From: Paracidovorax wautersii
GTDB taxonomy: Bacteria > Pseudomonadota > Gammaproteobacteria > Burkholderiales > Burkholderiaceae_C
Direction of reading: 5' to 3'
Assembly (NCBI GenBank): GCA_009912175.1
Contig: WNDQ01000003.1
Location: forward strand, 1 to 47,847
Length of the DNA: 47,847 nt
The position numbers and the translations under genes were made by a program. Below, one piece after another: positions 1 to 7,637 of this stretch. The first letter of the stretch is position 1. Every line of letters begins with the position of its first letter. The notes under the pieces were generated by a model that worked only from the letters and a program-made list of their open reading frames with translations, had not been told where the DNA came from and did not search any database.

Positions 1-250
1 AAGCGTTCTCCTCCTCCAGCCGCGCCACTTCACGTTTGAGCCGTGCATGTTCGGCCAACTCCAAGCGTTGTGCCTGATCGTCCTGGTCGTGCCGCCGCGC
101 CTGGGCGCGCCAACTGTACAGCTGGGCAGGCTGCAACCCCAGATCACGAGCCACCGTGGTTACCCCTTCTGTGGCCGCTCGCAACAGTGCCTGCTGCCTG
201 AACTCCAGGCTGAACTCCTGCCCCTTTCTGCCTGCCTTGCTCTTGGTCAT
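1..250 (-). CDS. IS3-family transposase OrfA, N-terminal part
   Basis: Reading the minus strand from the ATG at 250 gives an 83-residue open frame running off the window. It begins MTKSKAGRKGQEF and contains a helix-turn-helix region (residues about 14-50, with GVTTVARDLGLQPAQLYSWR), followed by a charged heptad-like stretch ending in LKREVARLEEENA. This is the usual layout of IS3-family OrfA proteins: a DNA-binding HTH plus a leucine-zipper-like helix used to assemble with the OrfAB transposase. A strong ribosome binding site (AGGAGG) lies 6-11 nt before the ATG. OrfB would lie beyond the left edge. The gene is incomplete only because the window ends. Confidence 0.8.
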   Translation of the reverse strand, partial: MTKSKAGRKGQEFSLEFRQQALLRAATEGVTTVARDLGLQPAQLYSWRAQARRHDQDDQAQRLELAEHARLKREVARLEEENA

Positions 251-314
251 CGTCCACCTCCTATTGCGATAGTTAATCGCTTATAGGGGTGTCCGTGAAA
301 CGGGGGCAAGATCA
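1..314 (-). mobile_element. IS3-family insertion sequence, partial (left end of window)
   Basis: The window opens inside an insertion sequence. It holds the start of a transposase orfA on the minus strand and, outside it, a probable terminal sequence reading inward TGATCTTGCCCCCG (314 to 301). A promoter-like pair, TTGCCC (309-304) and TATAAG (285-280) with an 18 nt spacer, lies between the end and orfA. The exact outer boundary is inferred from the TG-type terminus, because the other end and any target duplication are outside the window. The element stops 16 bp before the start codon of the next gene, so it has replaced that gene's native upstream region. Confidence 0.7.
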
Positions 315-329
315 CTCCCTCGTTTCGCC

Positions 330-1649
330 ATGACCGTCACTTCCTCTTCCCGCCAGATGCGCCTGGGCCTGTTCCTGCAGGGCGCAGGCCACCACGTGGC
401 CGGCTGGCGCCACCCCGACGCCGAATCCGGCAGCGAAAACCTGGGCCTGATCCAGCGGCTGGTGCAGACCGCCGAGCGCGCCAAGTTCGACATGGTTTTT
501 CTGGCCGACGGCCTGAGCGCCACACCCGACATGCACCCCTCGGCCGCGCTGCGCTTCGAGCCGCTGACGCTGCTGTCCGCGCTGGCCATGGGCACCCGCC
601 ACATCGGGCTGGCGGCGACCTCGTCCACCACCTACGGCGAGCCCTACCACGTGGCGCGCCAGTTCGCCTCGCTCGACCTGCTCAGCGGCGGGCGCGCGGC
701 CTGGAACGTGGTCACCACCGCCTACGACCGCACCGCCGCCAACTTCACGCGCGGCAACCACCCCAGCCATGCCGAGCGCTACGCCATGGCCGGCGAGTTC
801 GTCGACGTGGTCAAGGGCCTGTGGGACAGCTGGGACGACGACGCCATCGTGCGCGACAAGGCCACCGGCGTGTACTTCGACCCGGCCCGGCTGCACACGC
901 TCGACTACCAGGGCCAATTCTTCAAGATCAAAGGCCCGCTCAACGCGCCGCGCCCACCGCAGGGCCACCCGGTGGTAATCCAGGCCGGCTCGTCCGAGCC
1001 CGGCCAGGCGCTGGCCGCACGCACCGCCGACGTGGTGTTCACCGCCCAGCAGACGCTGGAGGAGTCCCGCGTGTTCTATCGCGGCCTCAAGGCCCAGCTC
1101 GGCCAGTACAACCGCGACCCGGCGCACGTGCACCTGATGCCCGGCGTGTTCCCCGTCATCGGCCGCACCGAGCAGGAAGCGCGCGACCGCTACGAACAGT
1201 TGCAGCAGTGGGTCGACACCTCGGGCGCGCTGTCGCTGCTGTCCGAGCGGCTGGGGCACGACATCTCGGGCTACCCGCTCGACGGGCCGCTGCCCGAGCT
1301 GCCCGAAAGCGACCAGCTCAAGAGCCGTGCCAAGCTGCTGACCGACCTGGCGCGGCGCGACAACCTGACGCTGCGCCAGCTCTTCCACCTCGTGGCCGGC
1401 GCGCGCGGCCACCGCATCGTCGTCGGCACGCCCGTGCAGATCGCCGACGCGCTGCAGGAATGGTTCGAAGGCGAGGCGGCCGACGGCTTCAACATCATGC
1501 CGCCCTACTTTCCCGGCGGCCTCGACGACTTCGTCGCGCTGGTGCTGCCCGAGCTGCGCCGCCGCGGCCTGTTCCGCACCGACTACAGCGGCAGCACGCT
1601 GCGCGACCACCTCGGCCTGCCGCGCCCTGCCAGCCGCTACGCCACCTGA
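330..1649 (+). CDS. FMN-dependent monooxygenase, NtaA/SnaA/DszA family
   Basis: This 439-residue protein belongs to the bacterial luciferase-like fold, in the nitrilotriacetate/pristinamycin/dibenzothiophene-sulfone monooxygenase group. These enzymes use FMNH2 from a separate reductase to oxidise and cleave C-S, C-N or related bonds. Typical segments seen are LGLFLQGAGHHVAGWRHPD at the N-terminus, FLADG (near 55), SGGRAAWNVVTT (near 120) and ADGFNIMPPYFPGG near the C-terminus. It is the first gene of a plus-strand set with a thiol dioxygenase, a hydrolase and a rhodanese, so an organosulfur substrate is likely but the exact one is unknown. The start matches the paralogue at 15130. No Shine-Dalgarno is visible, because the IS end lies 16 bp upstream. 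This may leave it poorly expressed or driven by a hybrid signal. Confidence 0.88.
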   Translation: MTVTSSSRQMRLGLFLQGAGHHVAGWRHPDAESGSENLGLIQRLVQTAERAKFDMVFLADGLSATPDMHPSAALRFEPLTLLSALAMGTRHIGLAATSSTTYGEPYHVARQFASLDLLSGGRAAWNVVTTAYDRTAANFTRGNHPSHAERYAMAGEFVDVVKGLWDSWDDDAIVRDKATGVYFDPARLHTLDYQGQFFKIKGPLNAPRPPQGHPVVIQAGSSEPGQALAARTADVVFTAQQTLEESRVFYRGLKAQLGQYNRDPAHVHLMPGVFPVIGRTEQEARDRYEQLQQWVDTSGALSLLSERLGHDISGYPLDGPLPELPESDQLKSRAKLLTDLARRDNLTLRQLFHLVAGARGHRIVVGTPVQIADALQEWFEGEAADGFNIMPPYFPGGLDDFVALVLPELRRRGLFRTDYSGSTLRDHLGLPRPASRYAT

Positions 1650-1670
1650 AACCGCCCCGGAGACCCCCCG

Positions 1671-2288
1671 ATGACTGCAAGCACCCCCTTGTCGGCCGAG
1701 CGCCGCGCCACCGTCTCGCAACTGCTAGCCGACGTGCGCGGCCTGATCGCCGGCGGCATCACGCGCGAGGCTCTGGCCGGCGTCGCGCGCCGGCTCGAAC
1801 AGCTCGCCGCGCGGCCCGCGCTGTTTCCGGCCAGCGACTTTCCCACGCCCGACGTGCACGCCGGCGAAGGCGCCTCGACCCGCTACCGGCTCAACCCGGA
1901 CGATGGCGACGACGGCCTGGCGCTCTACCTCAACGCCATCAACCCCGGCAAGTCGACCTGGCCGCACAACCACACCACCTGGGCCGTGATCGTGGCCATC
2001 GAGGGCCAGGAGCTCAACCGCATCTACCGGCGCACCGACGACGGCAGCGACCCCGCCTATGCGCGGCTGGAAGTCGAGCGCGAGGTGCTCGTCCAGCCGG
2101 GCTCGCCCCTGGCCTTCCTGCCCGACGACATCCACAGCATCCACGTCGGCGGCGACCGCCCCACGCTGCACTTTCACCTCTATGGCCAGCCGCTGGAGAC
2201 CCTGGTCGCACGCATCGGCATCCATCCCGAAACGGGCGAGGTGGTTGGCTACAACCGCACGCAGATGAGCCCCAGCAAGAACGCCTGA
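1671..2288 (+). CDS. Cysteine/3-mercaptopropionate dioxygenase family protein
   Basis: A 205-residue cupin of the type I cysteine dioxygenase family, which oxidises a thiol to a sulfinate with O2 and non-haem Fe(II). The probable iron ligands are H99 and H101 (in TWPHNHTTW) and H155 (in PDDIHSIHV). The family's catalytic Ser-His-Tyr triad corresponds here to HFHLY at 167-171, giving His-His-Tyr. Length fits bacterial members (about 200). Pairing with a multidomain rhodanese resembles the Pseudomonas 3-mercaptopropionate dioxygenase locus, so a mercaptoalkanoate rather than cysteine may be the substrate; this is inference. It starts 21 nt after the monooxygenase with a GGAG ribosome binding site. 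Confidence 0.82.
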   Translation: MTASTPLSAERRATVSQLLADVRGLIAGGITREALAGVARRLEQLAARPALFPASDFPTPDVHAGEGASTRYRLNPDDGDDGLALYLNAINPGKSTWPHNHTTWAVIVAIEGQELNRIYRRTDDGSDPAYARLEVEREVLVQPGSPLAFLPDDIHSIHVGGDRPTLHFHLYGQPLETLVARIGIHPETGEVVGYNRTQMSPSKNA

Positions 2289-2327
2289 GCGGCCTTCGCT
2301 CCGGCCATCGATTCCACGTTGCCCACC

Positions 2328-3080
2328 ATGCCCATCGCCCATCTGCCCAACGGCTCCCGCCTGCATTACGAACGCCAGGGCAGCGGCCCCGCCGTGCTGG
2401 CGCTGGCGCCCGGCGGCCTGCGTTCACGCGCCGCGCTGTGGCGCCAGACCCATGACGGACGCGCGCGCCCCTGGCCCGACCCCGTGGCGCTGCTGGCGCC
2501 GCACTTCGACGTCATCGCCATCGACCAGCGCAACGCCGGCCACTCCTGGGCGCCGCTGCGCGCCAGCGACGGCTGGGACGCCTATGCCGACGACCACATC
2601 CAGTTGCTCGACGCGCTGGGCATCGAGCACTTCCACATCCTGGGCGCCTGCATCGGCCCCTCGTTCGCGCTCAAGCTGATCGAACGCCACCCGCAACGCG
2701 TGCGCTCGGCCGTGCTGCAGCAGCCCATCGGCCACACCGACGACAACGCCGCGCTGCGCCACGCCTCGTTCCAGGAATGGGCCGCAGGCCTTCCCGCGCT
2801 CGGCCACCAGCCCGACCCGGCCGTGCTCGCGGCGATCGAACACAACCTGTTCGGCGGCGCCGACTTTGTCCTCAGCGTCAGCCGCGACAGCGTGCGCCGC
2901 AGCATCACGCCCTTACTCATCCTGCCCGGCGACGATGCGCGCCACCCCGCGCGCACGTCCGATGAACTGCGCGCGCTGCGCCCCGACGCGCAATGGCTGT
3001 CCCCCTGGCAGGGCGCGGACCACGCCCAGGCCTACGCGCAGACCGTGCTGGGTTTCCTGCAGGCGCACAGCGCGCCTTAG
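2328..3080 (+). CDS. Alpha/beta hydrolase with cysteine nucleophile
   Basis: A 250-residue alpha/beta-hydrolase-fold protein. The nucleophile elbow reads GACIGPS (Cys108), where most family members have Ser or Asp. The other triad candidates are the Asp of LPGDDARHP and the His of GADHAQAY. An oxyanion-type segment LAPGGLRSR lies near residue 28, and DQRNAGHS follows strand 4. The start is taken as the ATG at 2328, since the frame extends upstream only to a TTG. It lies 39 nt after the dioxygenase gene and 32 nt before a binding-protein gene, so it is probably co-transcribed. Substrate is unknown; a Cys nucleophile is known in dienelactone hydrolases and suits thioester or lactone chemistry, but neither is shown here. 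Confidence 0.75.
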   Translation: MPIAHLPNGSRLHYERQGSGPAVLALAPGGLRSRAALWRQTHDGRARPWPDPVALLAPHFDVIAIDQRNAGHSWAPLRASDGWDAYADDHIQLLDALGIEHFHILGACIGPSFALKLIERHPQRVRSAVLQQPIGHTDDNAALRHASFQEWAAGLPALGHQPDPAVLAAIEHNLFGGADFVLSVSRDSVRRSITPLLILPGDDARHPARTSDELRALRPDAQWLSPWQGADHAQAYAQTVLGFLQAHSAP

Positions 3081-3112
3081 CACTCCTTTTTCTTGTCCCC
3101 CTCGATTCCGCC

Positions 3113-3991
3113 ATGTCTTCGATCCTGTCCCGGCGCCGCCCGCGCCATCCCGTCCCGGCCGGCTTGTTCGCCCCGCTCGCGCTGCTGCTGGCCGCGCTCG
3201 CCGGCCCCGCCCATGCCGACGCCACCTACGACGGCATCCAGTCGCGCCAGTCGGTCCGCATCGGCGTCAACCTCAGCGGCCTGCCCTTCGGCACCTACGA
3301 GCCCGGCACCAGCAACCCCGTCGGCTACGCCGTGGACCTGGCGCGCGACGTCGGTGCCAAGCTGGGCGTTGCCACAGAGATCGTTCCGGTGGTGGCGGCC
3401 AACCGCGCGCTGTTCCTTCAGCAGGGCAAGGTCGACCTGCTGATTGCCAACATGACGCTCACGCCCGGGCGCGCCGACAACATGGACTACGTGCCCACGC
3501 CTTACGAGCAGCTCGGCGGCGCGGCCGTGGTGCGCAAGGGTTCGGCCATCCGCGACTGGGGCGACCTGCGCGGCCAGCCGGTGTGCATGTCGCAGGGCGC
3601 GAGTTTCCAGACGCCGCTGACCGAGACCTACCAGGCCGTCATCAAGGCCTTCCGCACCCAGTCCGAATCGCTGCTGGCCCTGCGTGGCAACAACTGCGTG
3701 GCCGCCGTGCTCAACAGCCCGATCATGCATGAGCTCATCCGCAAGCCGGAGTGGTCGGACTACGAGATTCCCATCCCGACCGACCTCATCCCGCAGGACT
3801 CCGTCATCTGGGTGCGCAAGGGCGAGACGCAGACACGCGACCTGCTCGACCGCATCGTCCAGGACTGGCATCGCAGCGGCCTGCTGCTGCAGACCGCCCG
3901 GAAATTCAACATGCAGCCCTCGCCACTGGTGGTCGAGCTGCGCGTGAAGTACCGCGCCCTGGCCCCGCTGGCGACACCGGTGCGCCCATGA
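3113..3991 (+). CDS. ABC transporter substrate-binding protein, amino-acid type (family 3)
   Basis: A 292-residue periplasmic binding protein. The N-terminus has an arginine-rich n-region, a hydrophobic stretch (LFAPLALLLAALAGPAHA) and a likely signal peptidase site after AHA. The mature part follows the family 3 pattern: VRIGVNLSGLPFGTYEP, VGYAVDLARDVGAKLG and LLIANMTLTPGRADNMDYV. Family 3 proteins bind polar amino acids, including cystine, and pass them to a membrane ABC transporter. No permease or ATPase lies next to it, so it must share one elsewhere. The open frame extends 40 codons upstream into the hydrolase gene, but the signal peptide fixes the ATG at 3113. Its stop overlaps the next gene's start (ATGA at 3988). 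Confidence 0.82.
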   Translation: MSSILSRRRPRHPVPAGLFAPLALLLAALAGPAHADATYDGIQSRQSVRIGVNLSGLPFGTYEPGTSNPVGYAVDLARDVGAKLGVATEIVPVVAANRALFLQQGKVDLLIANMTLTPGRADNMDYVPTPYEQLGGAAVVRKGSAIRDWGDLRGQPVCMSQGASFQTPLTETYQAVIKAFRTQSESLLALRGNNCVAAVLNSPIMHELIRKPEWSDYEIPIPTDLIPQDSVIWVRKGETQTRDLLDRIVQDWHRSGLLLQTARKFNMQPSPLVVELRVKYRALAPLATPVRP

Positions 3992-5595
3992 CGACACACC
4001 TCGACACCGCATGCGTTCCCGCCGTGGCCTGCGCCCAGCTTCAGACATGGCTGACCGACGGCGATGAAGTCGCGCTGCTCGACGTGCGCGAGCCCGGGCA
4101 ATACGGCGAAGGCCACCCCTTCTTTTCCGTCAACGTGCCCTACAGCCGCCTGGAGGTCGCCGTCGGCGCGCTGGTTCCGCGCCGGGCCACGCGCCTCGTG
4201 CTGCTCGACGGCGGCGAGCCGGGCGCTGGCCTGGCCGTCCGCGCCGCCGCACGGCTGCAAGGCCTGGGCTACACGGCCGTGCACCGGCTCGACGGGGGCG
4301 CTGCGGCCTGGGCCGAGTCGGGCCGGGCCTTGTTCAAGGGCATCAACGTGCCGTCCAAGACCTTCGGTGAACTGGTCGAGCACGCCCGCCACACGCCGTC
4401 CATCGGCGCGGCCGAATTGCAGCGGCGCCTGGCGGCACACGAGCCGCTGCTGCTGGTCGACGGCCGCACCCTGGCCGAACACCGCAAGATGACGATCCCC
4501 GGCGCGATCCCGATCCCCAACGGCGAGCTGGCCGCGCGCATCGCCAGCGTGCTGCCCGATGCGCGCACGCCCGTGGTCGTGCATTGCGCCGGCCGCACGC
4601 GCAGCATCATCGGCGCGCAGATCCTGATCGACCTGGGCCTGCCCAACCCGGTCTACGCGCTGGAAAACGGCACCCAGGGCTGGCGCCTGGCCGGCTTCGA
4701 TCTGGAACACGGCAGCGCCCGGCAAGTGCCGCCCACCGCCCTGGATGCGGCCGGCCCGCTGCGCGAGGCCGCGCTCGCGCGCGCCGCCCGGCAAGCCGCG
4801 CCGCGCCTGACGGCGGCCCAGGCCCAGGCCTGGCTCGACGACCCGGGCCGCACCACCTACGTGCTGGACGTGCGCAGCGCCGCCGAGTTCGCGCACGGCA
4901 CCCTGGCCGGGGCCCGCCACGCACCCGGCGGCCAGTTGTTGCAGGCCACCGACCTGGTCATCGGCGTGCGTGCCGCGCGGGTGCTGCTGCTCGACGGCGA
5001 CGGCCCCCAGGGCCTGCGCGCACCGGTCATCGCCAGCTGGCTGCGCCAGCTCGGCTTCGAGGCCGCCACGGTCGAGCACGGCATCCACGCGCCGCTGCGC
5101 GTGCCCGCGCCCGTCCCGCCAGCCTTGCCGGCACTGGCGCAGATCGCCCAAGACAACGGTGTACTGGCAGCGCGCCTGCGCACCCCCGGCCACGTGCTGC
5201 TCGACCTGCGGCTGAGCCTGGACCACCGCCGCGGCCACGCCGCTGGCGCCCGCTGGACCCTGCGCCCCCGCCTGGACACCGCGGTCGAGCCCGGCACCCG
5301 CACGGCCACGCTGATCAGCGACGACGACACCATCGCCCGGCTCGCGGCCATCGACCTGCGCGAGCAGGGCGTGCTGGATCTGGCCTGGACACGTCCGGCC
5401 GATCTGCAGGCCATCGGGCATCCGACAGACAGCACGCCGGACCGACCCAGCGACCTCGACGCCATCGACTACCTGTTCTTTGTGCATGACCGCCACGACG
5501 GCAACCTCGACGCCGCGCGCCGCTACCTCGAATGGGAAACCGGCCTGATCGCGCAATGCCAGGCCGATGAAATCGGCGCGTTCAGGCTGAGCTGA
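3988..5595 (+). CDS. Four-domain rhodanese-like sulfurtransferase
   Basis: A 535-residue protein with four successive rhodanese-like segments: about 15-115 (LLDVREPGQYGEGH), 138-235 (LLLVDGRTLAEHR), 290-380 (YVLDVRSAAEFAHG) and 395-470 (VLLDLRLSLDHRRGH). Only the second has the active-site loop with cysteine, VVHCAGRTRS (Cys200). The matching positions in the others read LLDGGEPG, LLDGDGPQ and LISDDDT, so they are probably structural or regulatory. The family moves sulfane sulfur from donors such as thiosulfate or persulfides. The gene overlaps the binding protein by ATGA. It lies convergent to a cysteine desulfurase gene; rhodaneses are recognised partners in family 2A encapsulin loci. A similar multidomain protein sits beside 3-mercaptopropionate dioxygenase in Pseudomonas. 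Confidence 0.87.
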   Translation: MTTHLDTACVPAVACAQLQTWLTDGDEVALLDVREPGQYGEGHPFFSVNVPYSRLEVAVGALVPRRATRLVLLDGGEPGAGLAVRAAARLQGLGYTAVHRLDGGAAAWAESGRALFKGINVPSKTFGELVEHARHTPSIGAAELQRRLAAHEPLLLVDGRTLAEHRKMTIPGAIPIPNGELAARIASVLPDARTPVVVHCAGRTRSIIGAQILIDLGLPNPVYALENGTQGWRLAGFDLEHGSARQVPPTALDAAGPLREAALARAARQAAPRLTAAQAQAWLDDPGRTTYVLDVRSAAEFAHGTLAGARHAPGGQLLQATDLVIGVRAARVLLLDGDGPQGLRAPVIASWLRQLGFEAATVEHGIHAPLRVPAPVPPALPALAQIAQDNGVLAARLRTPGHVLLDLRLSLDHRRGHAAGARWTLRPRLDTAVEPGTRTATLISDDDTIARLAAIDLREQGVLDLAWTRPADLQAIGHPTDSTPDRPSDLDAIDYLFFVHDRHDGNLDAARRYLEWETGLIAQCQADEIGAFRLS

Positions 5596-5596
5596 A

Positions 5597-5634
5597 AAAA
5601 AGCGCCAGCGCCCCCAAGGGTACTGGCGCTTTTT
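5597..5634. terminator. Bidirectional intrinsic terminator
   Basis: A 12 bp perfect stem (5597-5608 AAAAAGCGCCAG paired with 5623-5634 CTGGCGCTTTTT) with a 14 nt loop sits between the stop of the rhodanese gene and the stop of the minus-strand cysteine desulfurase. It has a T tract on each strand, so it can end transcription from both convergent operons. Confidence 0.85.
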
Positions 5635-5657
5635 GCCGAGCGGTGTTGCCGCTGGAC

Positions 5658-7637
5658 TCAGTACACCCGCCGCTGGGCCGACTGCAGCTTGTGCAGCGTG
5701 CCCACGAGCAGGTCGACCTCGGCCGTCGTGTTGTAGAAGGCCAGCGATGGCCGCACCGTGGTTTCCACGCCCATGCGGCGCAGGATGGGCTGCGCGCAGT
5801 GGTGGCCCGAGCGCACGGCGATGCCGACCTCGTTGAGCGCCGCGCCCACTTCCTCGGTCTTGTAGCCCTGCAGGGTGAACGACAGCACGCTGGCCTTGTG
5901 CGCGGCCGTGCCGACCAGGCGCAGGCCGGGCACGTCCTTGAGCAGCCGCGTGGCATAGACCAGCAGGCCATGCTCGTACTGGTCGATGGCGTCGATGCCC
6001 AGGCGGGTGACGTAGTCGATGGCCGCGCCCAGGCCCACGGCGTCGGCAATGTTGCCGGTGCCGGCCTCGAAGCGGTTGGGCGCGTCGTGGTACTGGATGC
6101 GCTCGAAGGTCACGTCCTGGATCATGTTGCCGCCGCCCTGCCACGGCGGCAGGCTGTTGAGCAGATCCTCGCGGCCGTAGAGCACGCCGATGCCGGTCGG
6201 CCCGAACACCTTGTGTCCCGAGAACACAAAGAAGTCCGGCTGCAGCGCCTGCAAATCAACCCGCATGTGCGAAACCGACTGCGCGCCGTCGAGCAGCACC
6301 GTCACGCCCGCGCTGCGCGCGATCTCGATCACCCGCGCGGCCGGCGTGACCGTGCCCAGCGCGTTGGAGACCTGCGTGAACGCGACCAGCTTGGTGCGCG
6401 GCGTGATCAGCTTGGCGTACTCGTCGAGCAGCAGTTCGCCATCGTCGTTGACCGGGATCACCTTGAGCTTGGCGCCCTTCTCGGCCGCCAGGCGGTGCCA
6501 GGGCACGATGTTGGCGTGGTGCTCCAGATGGGAGACGATGATCTCGTCGCCTTCCTGGATGTGCGTGCGCCCCCAGCTCTGGGCCACCAGGTTGATCGAC
6601 TCGGTCGTGCCGCGCGTGAAGATGACCTCGTTGACCGAACGCGCGTTGATGAAGGCCCGCACCTTCTCGCGCGCACCCTCGTAGGCATCCGTGGCACGCG
6701 CCGCCAATTCATGCGCGGCGCGGTGGATGTTGGAGTTCTCGTGCGCGTAGAAGTAGCTCACGCGGTCGATCACGCTCTGCGGTTTCTGCGTGGTGGCGGC
6801 GTTGTCCAGCCAGACCAGCGGCCGGCCGTTGACGCGCTCGCGCAGCACCGGGAAGTCACGCCGCACCAGCTCGACGTCGAAGGGCGGGCGCGCCAGGCCT
6901 TGCACCTGGGGCGTGTGCCCCGCGCCAAAACCCGGCAGCTGCGATGCGCCCAGTTGTGTGGACGGCAGATGCCCGGGCGCCAGCGGGCCGGCGCCCAGGC
7001 CGGGGCGGCGCTGGTCCAGAAAGTAGAAGCCGGTGGCATCGGCGCCGCTGCGCGGCAGTTGCGCGGCAAAACGGTCCGTGGCGTGGGCCGACAGCACCTG
7101 CTGCAACTCGCGCTCGAAGGGCTGGGCATCGGCGTAGGGCAACGAATCACCTTGCGCAGCAACCGCACCCGGAGCAGCACTGGGCGCTGCGCCATACGAC
7201 TGGCCAGGCTGGCCGTGCGCGGGCCAGCTCTGCGGGAAACGACCGGGGTCGAGCTCGGCCGGGCTGCCCTGCGGCAGATGCGGCGCGGGCGAGGCCGCGA
7301 ACGCGGTGGCCGACGGCGAAACGCCGCTGCCCGCCACCGACGCGGGCGGCGTGCCGGGCAAGGGCGTCGCCGGCACGGGCGAGCCCGTTTCCGGCAAGGC
7401 CACGCCGTGCGGATCGGCCAGTCTGCTTTGCGGGTTGCTCAGGCTGCGCACGCTGGTGCCACCCAGGCCGTGGTCGTCGAGCGAGGCCGGCCCCTGCGGC
7501 TGCAGGCGCGGGTCGCCGAACGGCCCCAGCGGCAGGCCTGCACCACCGCCAGGCGGGGCCTGGAACAGCGCGTTGGCCAGCCGCTGCAGCTCCGCCGCGT
7601 CGGGCAGGCCGGCGGGGAGGTGCTCACTTGTACTCAT
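5658..7637 (-). CDS. Encapsulin cargo cysteine desulfurase (SufS-like, long N-terminal extension)
   Basis: A 659-residue PLP enzyme that takes sulfur from L-cysteine as an enzyme persulfide and releases alanine. Residues from about 256 match the SufS group (DFPVLRERVNGRPLVWLDNAATT): the PLP lysine is K476 in VFSGHKVFGP and the catalytic cysteine is C614 in SGHHCAQP. SufS proteins are usually near 405 residues; here about 250 residues precede the fold. They are rich in Pro, Gly, Ala and Ser and hold isolated conserved-looking stretches (LQRLANALF at 17-25, FERELQQVLSAHATDRFAAQL at 174-194). Such disordered extensions target desulfurases into family 2A encapsulins. The start at 7637 overlaps the end of the shell gene by 14 nt, supporting coupled synthesis. 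Confidence 0.93.
   Translation of the reverse strand: MSTSEHLPAGLPDAAELQRLANALFQAPPGGGAGLPLGPFGDPRLQPQGPASLDDHGLGGTSVRSLSNPQSRLADPHGVALPETGSPVPATPLPGTPPASVAGSGVSPSATAFAASPAPHLPQGSPAELDPGRFPQSWPAHGQPGQSYGAAPSAAPGAVAAQGDSLPYADAQPFERELQQVLSAHATDRFAAQLPRSGADATGFYFLDQRRPGLGAGPLAPGHLPSTQLGASQLPGFGAGHTPQVQGLARPPFDVELVRRDFPVLRERVNGRPLVWLDNAATTQKPQSVIDRVSYFYAHENSNIHRAAHELAARATDAYEGAREKVRAFINARSVNEVIFTRGTTESINLVAQSWGRTHIQEGDEIIVSHLEHHANIVPWHRLAAEKGAKLKVIPVNDDGELLLDEYAKLITPRTKLVAFTQVSNALGTVTPAARVIEIARSAGVTVLLDGAQSVSHMRVDLQALQPDFFVFSGHKVFGPTGIGVLYGREDLLNSLPPWQGGGNMIQDVTFERIQYHDAPNRFEAGTGNIADAVGLGAAIDYVTRLGIDAIDQYEHGLLVYATRLLKDVPGLRLVGTAAHKASVLSFTLQGYKTEEVGAALNEVGIAVRSGHHCAQPILRRMGVETTVRPSLAFYNTTAEVDLLVGTLHKLQSAQRRVY

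Noticed and set aside
312-1721. Long antisense frames opposite many genes, for example 312-1721, 5643-7745 and 18417-19979.
   Set aside because: They arise from strong third-position GC bias, are Arg/Ala/His rich, and carry no recognisable domain.
3751-3987. Longer N-terminus for the rhodanese protein.
   Set aside because: The extra codons lie wholly within the binding-protein gene in another frame; the ATG at 3988 overlapping the previous stop is the natural start.
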